Below are positions 35,941 to 44,547 of a stretch of DNA of 64,000 nucleotides, piece after piece. The notes beneath the pieces were generated by a model. The model was not told where the DNA came from, did not search any database, and saw only the letters and a list, made by a program, of their open reading frames with translations. How positions within the stretch are numbered: the stretch's first letter is position 1; every line of letters begins with the position of its first letter. Both the position numbers and the translations under genes were made by a program. Origin of the DNA: Dictyobacter formicarum (lineage in GTDB: Bacteria; Chloroflexota; Ktedonobacteria; Ktedonobacterales; Ktedonobacteraceae); the NCBI RefSeq assembly GCF_016587435.1, contig NZ_BNJJ01000004.1, forward strand, positions 186,001-250,000. The letters are read 5' to 3'.

Positions 35941-37206
35941 ATGGTTGTTCAATTGCAGGTGACGCCTCAGCAGGCTTTGGTTGATATCCCGGTAGAGATT
36001 GTTTGCTCGGGTTGTCAACCTGGACAAATGGTGACGCTGCGCACAAAGGCGCAGGATAGTAATCAGCAATCGTGGGATGGGTACGCTACCTATCAGGCTG
36101 ATGAGCAGGGCGAGGTGCGTCCCGGACTTCAGGAGGCGCTGTCCGGCACCTATCGTGGCGTTGATGCGATGGGATTGTTCTGGTCGATGCAAGTGAAGAG
36201 AAAAAGGCATATACCGCCCACCTTTGTCTGGCGCGATGAAGAGCCACTGCATGTGCAGCTAACGGCTGAGATTGCCAGCCAAACGGTGGCGCAGGCCGAT
36301 ATAGAGCGTGTCTTTGTCTCACCAGATGTGGAGAAGGTGATATTGAGCGAGCAAGGACTCGTTGGTACCCTGTATCATCCTAAGGCGGCGGAATGCTATC
36401 CTGGCGTGCTTATTCTAAGTGGTTCCGATGGCTCATTGCGTCCCAATCAGGCCGCCGTACTGGCATCTCATGGCTATGCCGCTTTATCGCTGGTCTATTT
36501 CAATGCCCCGGGACTGCCCAATACGCTGGCAAATATACCGCTTGAATATTTTGAAAAAGCTATTGCCTGGTTGCAGGCGCAGCCTTTTGTGAATGCGGAA
36601 AAGATTGGCGTCATTGGCCTGTCGCGCGGTGGTGAACTGTCCCTTTTATTAGGAGCAATGTTTCCGGCTATCAAAGCTGTTGTCGCGGGCTCGCCGAGCG
36701 GTATCACCCATGCTGGTCTGGGACGCAACGTGGCCACCTGGACATATCATGATGAGCCTTTTCCTTATCCCAGGCCGCGCTTCACTTTCTGGTCATGGCT
36801 CTCCTGGATGACCAACTGGTTGAAAGGACGCGCTTTTGAGCTCAAGAGCATCTTCATGTTGTCGCTGCAAGATCAAGAAAACGTGGCCAGGGCGACCATT
36901 CCGGTGGAAAAGACCCGGGGACCCATTTTGCTCATTTCTGGCGATGAGGATCAGATGTGGCCGGCCAGCTTGTTTTCCGAGATGGTAGTCCAGCGCCTGC
37001 GCGAGCAGCAGTTCCCCTATGCCTATGAGCACCTGCTCTATGCTGGTGCCGGCCACTTTGTCTGTTTTCCTTATGGTTATCCTCACTTTCCTCCGGCATA
37101 TCTCCCCCAGAATGGCATGGCCTTTGGAGGGAGCGCCGCCGCCAATGCTGTCGCGCTCAAAGATTCATGGGAAAAGATCCTGGCTTTTTTTGCGCAGAAT
37201 TTATAG
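35941..37206 (+). CDS. Acyl-CoA thioesterase / BAAT family protein
   Basis: A 421-residue protein with the architecture of acyl-CoA thioesterases and bile-acid-CoA acyltransferases. An N-terminal beta domain (residues 1-130, LVDIPVEIVCSGCQPGQMVTLRT) is followed by an alpha/beta hydrolase. The predicted triad is Ser in IGLSRGGELS, Asp in ISGDEDQMWPASLF and His in YAGAGHFVCFPY. The nucleophile is Ser rather than the Cys of mammalian BAAT, so hydrolysis of acyl-CoA or another thioester is more likely than transfer. No signal peptide is visible; the enzyme is cytoplasmic. Confidence 0.85.
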   Translation: MVVQLQVTPQQALVDIPVEIVCSGCQPGQMVTLRTKAQDSNQQSWDGYATYQADEQGEVRPGLQEALSGTYRGVDAMGLFWSMQVKRKRHIPPTFVWRDEEPLHVQLTAEIASQTVAQADIERVFVSPDVEKVILSEQGLVGTLYHPKAAECYPGVLILSGSDGSLRPNQAAVLASHGYAALSLVYFNAPGLPNTLANIPLEYFEKAIAWLQAQPFVNAEKIGVIGLSRGGELSLLLGAMFPAIKAVVAGSPSGITHAGLGRNVATWTYHDEPFPYPRPRFTFWSWLSWMTNWLKGRAFELKSIFMLSLQDQENVARATIPVEKTRGPILLISGDEDQMWPASLFSEMVVQRLREQQFPYAYEHLLYAGAGHFVCFPYGYPHFPPAYLPQNGMAFGGSAAANAVALKDSWEKILAFFAQNL

Positions 37207-37417
37207 TTTCTTTCTGCTCAGAATAGCACTCTGTTTCTTAATACGACAGAACGGTTGGCTGCTACTAGCACGAATGGTTCATTCTAGTGTTGACCAGGCT
37301 GCTATATAAGTTGTTATATGTATATGAGGATGTGCTTGCATATAGAGCACTTCTCTGATTCTGGGCCATTTTTTTATCGTTTTATCATCTATTTCTTATA
37401 GAAAGGTCTATTCCACT

Positions 37418-37633
37418 ATGAAATCAACCAAGCTGATGCTGATGGGCATTTTGCTGATGCTACTGGCTGTATGTCTGGCCACCAGCATTTCGCAGGCTCT
37501 CTTTAATATGTCAGCCAGCAATCCTCCTTTTATCTTGAAGCTATTTCCTGGTATAGAGGCGTTTCTGGTGGTGATCGGTTTTGTGATGGGGGTAGTGGGA
37601 TTTTTTCAGCAGGATGTCACCAAACGATTGTAA
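37418..37633 (+). CDS. Small membrane protein
   Basis: A 71-residue protein with two hydrophobic helices, LMLMGILLMLLAVCLATSISQALF (residues 5-28) and FLVVIGFVMGVVGFF (residues 47-61), joined by a short loop. Function is unknown. It is preceded by GAAAGG and is a single gene before a hairpin. Confidence 0.65.
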   Translation: MKSTKLMLMGILLMLLAVCLATSISQALFNMSASNPPFILKLFPGIEAFLVVIGFVMGVVGFFQQDVTKRL

Positions 37634-37642
37634 TGTTTGATG

Positions 37643-37690
37643 ATGAGTGGACGTGTATTCCTGAGGTAGAAGCAATACACGTCCGCTCAT
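37643..37690. terminator. Hairpin between convergent genes
   Basis: A 17-bp stem with one G-U pair (37643-37659 with 37674-37690) lies between the small membrane protein and the secreted protein. No strong T-run is present on either strand. Confidence 0.6.
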
Positions 37691-37697
37691 GAGGTGT

Positions 37698-38990
37698 TTA
37701 GAAGGGCACTGTGGGCATTTCAGTTTGTTGCAGCGCATCCAGGGCTAATCCCATCGCTTCGGTCGTGAAGTAGTTCTCAGATTGTGGCTGCCCATTGGCA
37801 TCGTTTGAGACGTAAATCTGGAAATCTGGCGTCATCCGATAGAAGTAGCCATGATACGTTGGCTCATAGAACTTGTTGGCCAACAAAGAGATCAACTGCT
37901 GCTGCTTATCCAGATACATTTGTGGCTTGCCAAAGGTCCGCATAACCTGATTAAAGCGGTAGAGCCCGATCAGGGCATGGGCCTGCGCTCTGGTCTCTTT
38001 ATATTTCTGTTCTAGCTTGCCACCGTTCAAATCCAGGGCGAAGTAGAGTCCTCTATTGGTATGATCCCAGAGCCCGCTATCGATCAACATACTTTGCAAC
38101 ACCTGGTTGGCTATATCCAGATACTGCTGATCATGGACCAGCATATAGGCTTCCATCAAGGCCTCGACAACGCTGCCCTGGGTGCTGGGTTTCGCTTGAT
38201 CATTGGTTACGACCTCGGTACCGTCGCTGTTCACCGACATGTTGTTATAGAAAAGGTGCGATTGTAAATTGTATGAGGCTGCCACAGCGATTTCCAGGGT
38301 AGATTTGCCCGCCTGAAACCAGGCTGGCTGATTCAAGCGTGTACCTGCATCCATCAGTGCCGCCCCGGCGGTAATAGAATGTTCGACGCTGTATACACCG
38401 GGTATATGCGACTTATTGTAGAGCAGATTCAGGTTTGTATCATACCAGTGGGTATAGTAGTTGCTGGCCGCCATACTGGCTTCTTCGGTGAGCACTGGAT
38501 CATTCAAGAAGAACCCATCGCGCAATAAATAGAAGTAGACCCACCCTTTTGGCAGATTGTAGTTGAAGAACTCGTAGTGGACGATGGGAGACATCTTCTG
38601 AATCTCCAGGTCGTAGCGGGTGTCGTCAGGGTGCAGATATTTGTATTCTGCCAGCGCGTTGAGATAGAAGAGGTCCGTTTGTATGTCGTGACTGGTGGGC
38701 GGATTGTTGTTGGTGTTGGGATTGACTCTATTGATCTGTGTTGGATCATTCATCATCCAGTTGATATAGAGGCCACCAGTCGTGAGCGATTTGGTTTTTG
38801 CGTTGGGATTAAAGCCGTTGGCGGTGATATTGAGCAGGACCTCTCTGGTTACCTGATCAATGCCTGGATCTAGCACGCCGCTCTTTAGCTTGCCATGAGC
38901 TGCATGGGTTTGTATGCTGAATAGCATACTACTTACAATATAAGACAATATGAATAGAGCAACCAGGGATGCTTTACACCTTTTCCGCAT
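37698..38990 (-). CDS. Secreted protein, likely alpha/alpha-barrel glycosidase fold
   Basis: A 430-residue protein with an N-terminal signal peptide (KRCKASLVALFILSYIVSSMLFSIQTHAAHG). The remainder is helical with repeating motifs such as YYTHWYDTNLNLLY, SVEHSITAGAALMDAG and GLWDHTNRGLYFALDLNGG, which resemble six-hairpin (alpha/alpha)6 glycosidases. I cannot name a family or catalytic residues. Secretion and the sugar-transport context of the window are consistent with a polysaccharide-acting enzyme, but that is inference. Confidence 0.65.
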   Translation of the reverse strand: MRKRCKASLVALFILSYIVSSMLFSIQTHAAHGKLKSGVLDPGIDQVTREVLLNITANGFNPNAKTKSLTTGGLYINWMMNDPTQINRVNPNTNNNPPTSHDIQTDLFYLNALAEYKYLHPDDTRYDLEIQKMSPIVHYEFFNYNLPKGWVYFYLLRDGFFLNDPVLTEEASMAASNYYTHWYDTNLNLLYNKSHIPGVYSVEHSITAGAALMDAGTRLNQPAWFQAGKSTLEIAVAASYNLQSHLFYNNMSVNSDGTEVVTNDQAKPSTQGSVVEALMEAYMLVHDQQYLDIANQVLQSMLIDSGLWDHTNRGLYFALDLNGGKLEQKYKETRAQAHALIGLYRFNQVMRTFGKPQMYLDKQQQLISLLANKFYEPTYHGYFYRMTPDFQIYVSNDANGQPQSENYFTTEAMGLALDALQQTEMPTVPF

Positions 38991-39114
38991 CAGCCACCTA
39001 CCACTTCTTTATCTGAGGTTATTATATCTACTTGTATTGTACTGGGTGCCATAAAAGGTAAGAAGAAATGTGATAATCTGGCTTGCGGGTGTCGGCCGCC
39101 GTTTCAAGTAGAGG

Positions 39115-39188
39115 TTTTTGTTGTTCTGCTGATTGATGAATGGAAACATGACATCGTTTTTTTTGAACATATTCATGTGTGGAGCGAG
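39115..39188. repeat. Flank shared with 60961-61032, inverted
   Basis: This 70-80-bp stretch (for example ATGGAAACATGA) matches the complement of 60961-61032, immediately next to the 118-bp hairpin element in both places. Confidence 0.78.
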
Positions 39189-39306
39189 AAATCGGGCGCA
39201 AGGCCCGAACCTATTGGGATCATGCTTCTTGAAGGTTCCATCACATGGGCCATCGAAACACATCAAGGAAAATGGCACCCATAGGTTCGGGCTTTGCGCC
39301 CGATTT
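39189..39306. repeat. 118-bp element with 26-bp inverted hairpin ends
   Basis: Family 1 hairpins at 39189-39214 and 39281-39306 face each other around a 66-bp centre. The same length and a homologous centre occur at 60843-60960. Confidence 0.85.
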
Positions 39307-39347
39307 GCACCCATGACGAGCGATTCCGCCCCTCGGGGATGGCCCGT

Positions 39348-40631
39348 TTATTTGAGGGTGGCAAGATCAAAATGGGGATCTGCCAATTGCTGTGGATTTT
39401 GTACTTTTGCCTCGGAGGCAATCAGCTCACGTAGGAGATCCATCTGGGCATCGTCGTTGACCATGAAGGCGGCGCGCAGAACGCCCTTCTCCACATAGAG
39501 GGCGGTAAAGGTGCCTTTAGACATGTCGCCGCGAATGACGCTCTGGGCCTGATTGGATGGATAGCCTAGCATGTTAATGGAGAGGTCGAACTGGTCGGAG
39601 AAGAAATATGGGATGTGGCGATAGGGGGTATCTCCTCCAACCATATTGGCGCCGACGACCTGGCCCGATGCCATTGCATTATCCCAGTGCTCAAAATGCA
39701 TGATGTCCACGAAAGGATCTGGATAGGCTGCCACATCGCCGGCGGCAAAGATGTCCTCGACCTGTGTTTCCAGGTGTTGATCGACAATGATGCCATGTTT
39801 CTTGTCTATCTCTAATCCACCGGAGGCGGCTAATTCGGTATTGAGTTGAATGCCGATGCCAGCAATCACAAAATCGCAGGGAATTTCTTCGGTTTTACTT
39901 TTGTCGTTGACAGAGGCGATGCGTACTTTGGCTATCTGACCATTGTTGCCAGCTACAAATTCGACCGCGCTATAACCATAGCGCAGCGTGGCTCCTTGCT
40001 GCTCGAATTTTTGCTGGAAGAATTGTGACACTTCGGGTGAGACCATTGTGGGCCAGATACGCTCCTGAGGCTCAACGATCGTGACTTTGGCTCCTTTGGT
40101 CAGCGCGCTGGCTGCACCTTCCAGGCCAATGAAACCTGAACCTATGACGACAACCTGCTTTCCTTTACTGATATTTTCGCGAATGGCCTTCGAATCATCC
40201 AGTGTGCGCAGCAGGTATACTCCTGGTAAATCTGCTCCCGGCAGGTTTAACTGACGTGGCCGACCGCCGGTGGCCAGTAGTAGCGTGCGGAATTTGAGGG
40301 TCTGCCCATTGCTTAGTTGCACCGTACGCGCTCGAGTATCCAGGGCGGTTGCCTCAGTTTTTTCCAGCAGCTCGATGTGCTGCTCTTTATACCATGCTGG
40401 TTGCTGTACGTAGACGCCCCCCTCACCATAGACCCCATCTTCATTTATTTCGCCGCGTAGATATTCTTTTGAAAGCGGAGGTCGATGATAAGGAATATGA
40501 TCTTCCTGTGTTACCAGTACAATGCTACCCTTACTATCCTGTTTACGAATTTCTTCGGCCGCCGTGGCCGCTGCTAATCCGCCACCAACTAATAAATAAT
40601 CGATGACGCGCTCAGAATCTTGCATTACCAT
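39348..40631 (-). CDS. FAD-dependent NAD(P) oxidoreductase
   Basis: A 427-residue flavoprotein of the ferredoxin/rubredoxin reductase type. The N-terminal FAD motif is LLVGGGLAAATAAEEIRK, the central NAD motif is VVVIGSGFIGLEGAASALTKGAKVTIVEP (residues 144-172), and the second FAD segment is VEDIFAAGDVAAYPDPF. The C-terminal region resembles BphA4/rhodocoxin reductase. Its electron partner, a ferredoxin or P450, is not in this window. ATG at 40631 has GAGAGGATC nine bases upstream. Confidence 0.9.
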   Translation of the reverse strand: MVMQDSERVIDYLLVGGGLAAATAAEEIRKQDSKGSIVLVTQEDHIPYHRPPLSKEYLRGEINEDGVYGEGGVYVQQPAWYKEQHIELLEKTEATALDTRARTVQLSNGQTLKFRTLLLATGGRPRQLNLPGADLPGVYLLRTLDDSKAIRENISKGKQVVVIGSGFIGLEGAASALTKGAKVTIVEPQERIWPTMVSPEVSQFFQQKFEQQGATLRYGYSAVEFVAGNNGQIAKVRIASVNDKSKTEEIPCDFVIAGIGIQLNTELAASGGLEIDKKHGIIVDQHLETQVEDIFAAGDVAAYPDPFVDIMHFEHWDNAMASGQVVGANMVGGDTPYRHIPYFFSDQFDLSINMLGYPSNQAQSVIRGDMSKGTFTALYVEKGVLRAAFMVNDDAQMDLLRELIASEAKVQNPQQLADPHFDLATLK

Positions 40632-40865
40632 GCTAATGATCCTCTCTTTTCACTATTCTACCTGTATACCTGGACTAGCGAATCTGCTTCCGATGAAGTC
40701 GCGCGGGAGATCTTTATCCCTGACATATATACATTATTATTTGCTCCACAGTTTCCATAATTGCCATTTTATGTATTTGTTCTTCTATGTACAGAATAAT
40801 TGTATAAAGCGCATTTATTGTCGATGTTAGTTGTATAACAGCTTGAGGGATATCCCCGTTGGGGG

Positions 40866-40892
40866 CAAAAAATGCGCTATGCGCATTTTTTG
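40866..40892. repeat. Short palindrome related to family 2
   Basis: CAAAAAATGCGC (40866-40877) and GCGCATTTTTTG (40881-40892) form a 12-bp stem that matches the inner stem of the palindrome at 30162-30222. The conserved head is absent. Confidence 0.6.
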
Positions 40893-40959
40893 AAAAGCTT
40901 GCTGTCGTGCCTTCAAGCTGAGGCGAGGAGATGATGTCCCTGACAGCCTCGTCAGCACC

Positions 40960-41301
40960 TATGACGCTACGCGCCTACGGCGCTCAAAAATGTTTATGAG
41001 TTGTTGCAGCAAGCGCGCATTGCGCGCTTGCTGCAACAACTCATAAAAAAAGAGTGGGGGCGTCAGCGCCTTACAGGTATAGGTTTTTTGGATTCACGCC
41101 AGGAAAGCGGGGATGCAAGGGGCGGCCAGCCCCTTGACTGGGGGTTTGGCGAGCATGCCGGGGGCATGATCAAGCTGTGCCCCAACTCTTCCCTTCCCCG
41201 TGCCGCCCGCAGGGCGGCATCAGGGGCCTCAAGGGCTACGCCCCTGAAAAACCTACACCTGTAAGGGCGTCAGCGCCCCAGGTTGGCAAGCCATCGCATC
41301 C
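40960..41301. repeat. Intact composite repeat cassette
   Basis: Head (TGACGCTACGCGCC), a 27-bp palindrome, then GC-rich nested repeats including GTGCCGCCCGCAGGGCGGCA and two copies of CCTGTAAGG-type boundaries. It is in inverted orientation and nearly the same length as the IS-interrupted copy at 28401-30265. Confidence 0.82.
40993..41047. repeat. Long palindrome, family 2
   Basis: A perfect 27-bp stem (40993-41019 with 41021-41047) with a single central base. The stem sequence differs from other members but pairs fully. Confidence 0.85.
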
Positions 41302-41361
41302 GCATGGGGGGAGTTAGACACTTTCTTACTTTCTTTAAGAATGGGAAAAAGGATAATGCTT

Positions 41362-42375
41362 ATGACTCACGCTCAACGGTCTTTTGCGCCTCCGTCAACT
41401 CAGCCTTCATTGATTGAGCCGCTATTGTTCGAAGTAAAGCGTTTGATTGTTGGACAGGATCATCTTTTGGAGCGTTTGCTGGTAGCTTTATTGGCGCGTG
41501 GTCATGTGCTGCTGGAAGGGGTGCCAGGACTGGCAAAGACGGCGACCATCAAGGCGCTGGCCCAGGTTGTCGGAGGGAGTTTTGGGCGCGTACAGTTTAC
41601 CCCGGATCTGGTGCCGGCTGACCTGGTGGGGACGCGTATCTATAATGCCAAAAGTGCTGAATTTGTGACGGAGTTAGGCCCCATTTTTGTCCACCTCCTG
41701 CTGGCTGATGAGATCAATCGCGCGCCCGCCAAAGTACAGTCGGCCCTGTTGGAAGTGATGCAAGAGCGCCAGGTCACGATCGGGAAGCAGACCCACTTTG
41801 TCCCAGATCCATTTTTAGTGCTGGCGACCCAGAATCCAATCGAATCGGATGGCACTTATCCTCTTCCTGAAGCGCAATTAGATCGCTTTATGTTTAAAGT
41901 GCTGGTCGATTATCCCTCCTATGAGGATGAGATTGTAATTGTAGAGCGTGTGACGGGCACGAATATTGTACTGAAGACCTTGTTGAATCCAGAACATCTG
42001 CGGGCCTTTCAGCAGCAGGTGGATCAGATTTATGTGGATCCACATGTGGTGTTTTACGCGGCGACCCTGGTGCATGCAACGCGCGAACCGGCGTTGCATG
42101 GGATGCATCATTTGCAGCATATGTTGCTCTATGGCGCTAGCCCTCGTGCCTCTATTAATTTAGTTGCCGGTGCGCGGGCGCTGGCTTTTATGCGTAGTCG
42201 GCCGTATGCACTGCCCCGGGATGTAGCGGACCTGGCGGTAGATGTGTTGCGCCACCGCCTGGTGCTGAGCTATGAGGCGGTGGCTGATGGCGTTTCCACC
42301 GACGTTATTGTGGGAGACCTGCTGCGGCGCTTCCCTCCACCACATATTGACCTGGGAGATCGATATGTGGCCTGA
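41362..42375 (+). CDS. MoxR family AAA+ ATPase
   Basis: A 337-residue AAA+ ATPase of the MoxR group, thought to act as a chaperone for protein-complex maturation. Walker A is GVPGLAKTATIK, Walker B is LLADEINRAPAKVQSALLEVMQE, and sensor regions follow (LATQNPIESDGTYPLPEAQLDRF). ATG at 41362 is eight bases after AAAAAGGA; a frame from 41341 adds seven residues. The gene starts a three-gene operon with DUF58 and VWA proteins, the usual MoxR partnership. Confidence 0.93.
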   Translation: MTHAQRSFAPPSTQPSLIEPLLFEVKRLIVGQDHLLERLLVALLARGHVLLEGVPGLAKTATIKALAQVVGGSFGRVQFTPDLVPADLVGTRIYNAKSAEFVTELGPIFVHLLLADEINRAPAKVQSALLEVMQERQVTIGKQTHFVPDPFLVLATQNPIESDGTYPLPEAQLDRFMFKVLVDYPSYEDEIVIVERVTGTNIVLKTLLNPEHLRAFQQQVDQIYVDPHVVFYAATLVHATREPALHGMHHLQHMLLYGASPRASINLVAGARALAFMRSRPYALPRDVADLAVDVLRHRLVLSYEAVADGVSTDVIVGDLLRRFPPPHIDLGDRYVA

Positions 42376-43396
42376 CCATCCCTTCTTCAATCTCTTCAAG
42401 TCGTTGCTGCTGGATGATGAGGAGGAGGACGTTCAGCCATCCCTACCACAGTCTGCGCCTTCTCACCAACTGCTGCGCCGCCTGGACTGGCATTTGTTGC
42501 GTCCACTGGCCAGCTCTCTGGGTGGTAGTGAGCGCTCGCCGTTTCTGGGTCCAGGGGTTGAGTTTTCAGAGATTCGCGCTTACCAGCCCGGCGATGATAT
42601 TCGTTTCATCGATTGGAATATCTCGGCGCGTTCTGAGCAGCCGATGCTACGAGAGGCGTATGTTGAGAGAGCAGCCGACGTATGGTTTTTGCTGGATTTG
42701 AGCGCCTCAACGCGCTGGGGAACGGCCGACTGCCTCAAACTGGATCGCGCACTTGAGTTTATGACCCTGGCCGGTCAGCTATTAAATCGTGCTGGCAATC
42801 GTCTGGGAGCGCTACTGTTTGCGGTGAAGCCTGTGGCCATCATTCCTCCCGCCGTGGGACAACTGCACCTGCAGCGGTTGTTGGTTCGTGTGCGCCAGCT
42901 ACAGCAGCTGGATGAGCAACCTGGTGCAGGTACTACCGATCTGGTGGCGGCCCTGACGAAGGCTCAGGCCGTAATGCGCCGTCGTGCGTTGGTGATCATC
43001 ATCTCTGATTTTCTGGCGGCCGCAGGCTGGCAGGGTGCACTCGGCAAATTGACTCAGCGCCATGAAGTAATAGCTGTGCGCCTGCTTGACCCACGCGAAG
43101 GCTGTTTACCTGATGTAGGACTGGTGACCCTGGAAGATCCGGAAACGGGTCAGCAGTTGTTTGTGGATACGACCGACGCCCGGTTGCGCGACCGTTTTAT
43201 GCAGGCGGCACGGCAGCAGACCGAGCAGCTACGCGCTGACCTGGTGAAGTGCGGAGCCGAACTGCTTCAGATCAGTACCGATGAAGAGGCGATTGGTAGT
43301 CTGATACGTTTTTTGCAGGCGAGGCGCACGTGCAAACTGCATAAATCTCGGTCACAAGTGACGCTGGCCGCTAGCGCGAAAGGGGATGTGCGATGA
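42365..43396 (+). CDS. DUF58 domain protein
   Basis: A 343-residue protein. The DUF58 motif is GVEFSEIRAYQPGDDIRFIDWNISARSEQPMLREAYVERAADVWFLLDLSASTRWG, and the C-terminal half has a von Willebrand-like alternation of strands. The start at 42365 overlaps the MoxR stop by 11 bases. No membrane segment is apparent, so it is cytoplasmic or peripheral. It normally acts with the MoxR ATPase and a VWA protein; function is unknown. Confidence 0.9.
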   Translation: MWPDHPFFNLFKSLLLDDEEEDVQPSLPQSAPSHQLLRRLDWHLLRPLASSLGGSERSPFLGPGVEFSEIRAYQPGDDIRFIDWNISARSEQPMLREAYVERAADVWFLLDLSASTRWGTADCLKLDRALEFMTLAGQLLNRAGNRLGALLFAVKPVAIIPPAVGQLHLQRLLVRVRQLQQLDEQPGAGTTDLVAALTKAQAVMRRRALVIIISDFLAAAGWQGALGKLTQRHEVIAVRLLDPREGCLPDVGLVTLEDPETGQQLFVDTTDARLRDRFMQAARQQTEQLRADLVKCGAELLQISTDEEAIGSLIRFLQARRTCKLHKSRSQVTLAASAKGDVR

Positions 43397-44337
43397 CCTT
43401 TCAATGGCCCCTCTGTCTTATAGCTCTGGGTATCATTCCATTGCTTACCTGGCTCTACCTGGCCGCCCAGAAGCGGCGGCGCGCCTATGCTGTGCGCTTT
43501 ACCAATCTGGCCCTGCTTAAGCGCGTGGCTGGTAAAAGACCCGGCATGCGGCGTCATATTCCACCCCTCATCTTTGTGTTCGCCCTGATTGCTCTGATTA
43601 TAGGAATGGCGCGCCCAATGGCTGTCATCACCTTGCCACTCGATCGCGCCAATGTCATCCTGGTGTTCGATGTATCAGGCTCCATGGGTTCGACTGATAT
43701 GGCTCCCAGCCGTATTATGGCCGCCCGGCAAGCTGCCCATCTGTTTGTCAATGCTTTACCTGCCAGTGTACAGATCGGCGTGGTCAGCTTTAATAATGAG
43801 GCGGTGGTACGGGCTCCTCTCACAAGTGACCACGGCCTGATCCAACGCTCTATTGATACCTTGCTGCCCGGTGGTGGCACCGCCATTGGTGATGGTCTGA
43901 ATGCAGCGCTGGACCAACTGCAGCAGCAAGCAAAGGATAACAATGGGAACTCTATCCCGGCCACGATTGTGTTGCTCTCCGATGGAGCAAACAACGCAGG
44001 TTCTGATCCAATGCAGGCTGCTCTGCATGCGCGCCAGCAACATATCAAAGTAAATACGGTTGGGATGGGCCTGCGAAATACATTGCCAGCCAATGAGGGC
44101 CGACCGTCATCTAGAGTAGATGAAGCCACCATGAAGGCTATTGCCAGCCAGACTGGTGGACGCTACTTCTACGCTGGTGCCACTAAAACGCTGCGGCAAA
44201 TCTATACCGATCTAAGCACGCAGATTAGCTGGATGACCGAAACCATCGAGATTTCAGCCTTGCTCAGCGCCATCGGGGTTGTCCTTTTCCTGCTCGCCGG
44301 CTGTCTTAGCCTGCGCTGGTTCCAGCGTTTCCCTTAA
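43393..44337 (+). CDS. VWA domain membrane protein (BatA-like)
   Basis: A 314-residue protein with membrane helices near the N-terminus (WPLCLIALGIIPLLTWLYLA and PLIFVFALIALIIGMAR) and one at the C-terminus. The VWA domain between them has an intact metal-binding motif VFDVSGSMGS (about residue 92). The start overlaps the DUF58 stop (ATGA). Such proteins resemble Bacteroides BatA and are co-expressed with MoxR ATPases. Confidence 0.92.
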   Translation: MTFQWPLCLIALGIIPLLTWLYLAAQKRRRAYAVRFTNLALLKRVAGKRPGMRRHIPPLIFVFALIALIIGMARPMAVITLPLDRANVILVFDVSGSMGSTDMAPSRIMAARQAAHLFVNALPASVQIGVVSFNNEAVVRAPLTSDHGLIQRSIDTLLPGGGTAIGDGLNAALDQLQQQAKDNNGNSIPATIVLLSDGANNAGSDPMQAALHARQQHIKVNTVGMGLRNTLPANEGRPSSRVDEATMKAIASQTGGRYFYAGATKTLRQIYTDLSTQISWMTETIEISALLSAIGVVLFLLAGCLSLRWFQRFP

Positions 44338-44547
44338 AGAAGCTGACTGGCCATAGTACTTTATGCCCCGATTTTCTTATAGCATAGTCGTGTCAGCGTC
44401 TCTTCATGGTAAGATAGTATTGCTCATGTATTATTGAATTTGCCTGTGTAATTCAGATATTCGGTCCATTATGCCGTCCTTACTCAGGATTAGCTTTTAT
44501 AGTCAAAGGCATGAGAACGCACTTGTATGGGCAAGAGGAGATGCGCG

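Larger units (their letters stand above)
40632..41361. other. Repeat-rich intergenic region
   Basis: No gene lies in 730 bases. It contains a short palindrome at 40866-40892, a family 2 palindrome with its head, and the GC-rich composite cassette that ends at about 41301. Confidence 0.6.

Noticed and set aside
39133..39498. ORFs containing the peptide ARNRAQGPNL (also near 16000 and 60725-60986)
   Set aside because: They are translations of the family 1 hairpins in several frames, with no ribosome binding sites. They are likely artefacts, although automated annotation may call them proteins.
40960..41301. CRISPR array or group II intron in the GC-rich repeats
   Set aside because: There are no regularly spaced identical repeats with unique spacers. 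No intron domain V/VI structure or reverse transcriptase was seen.
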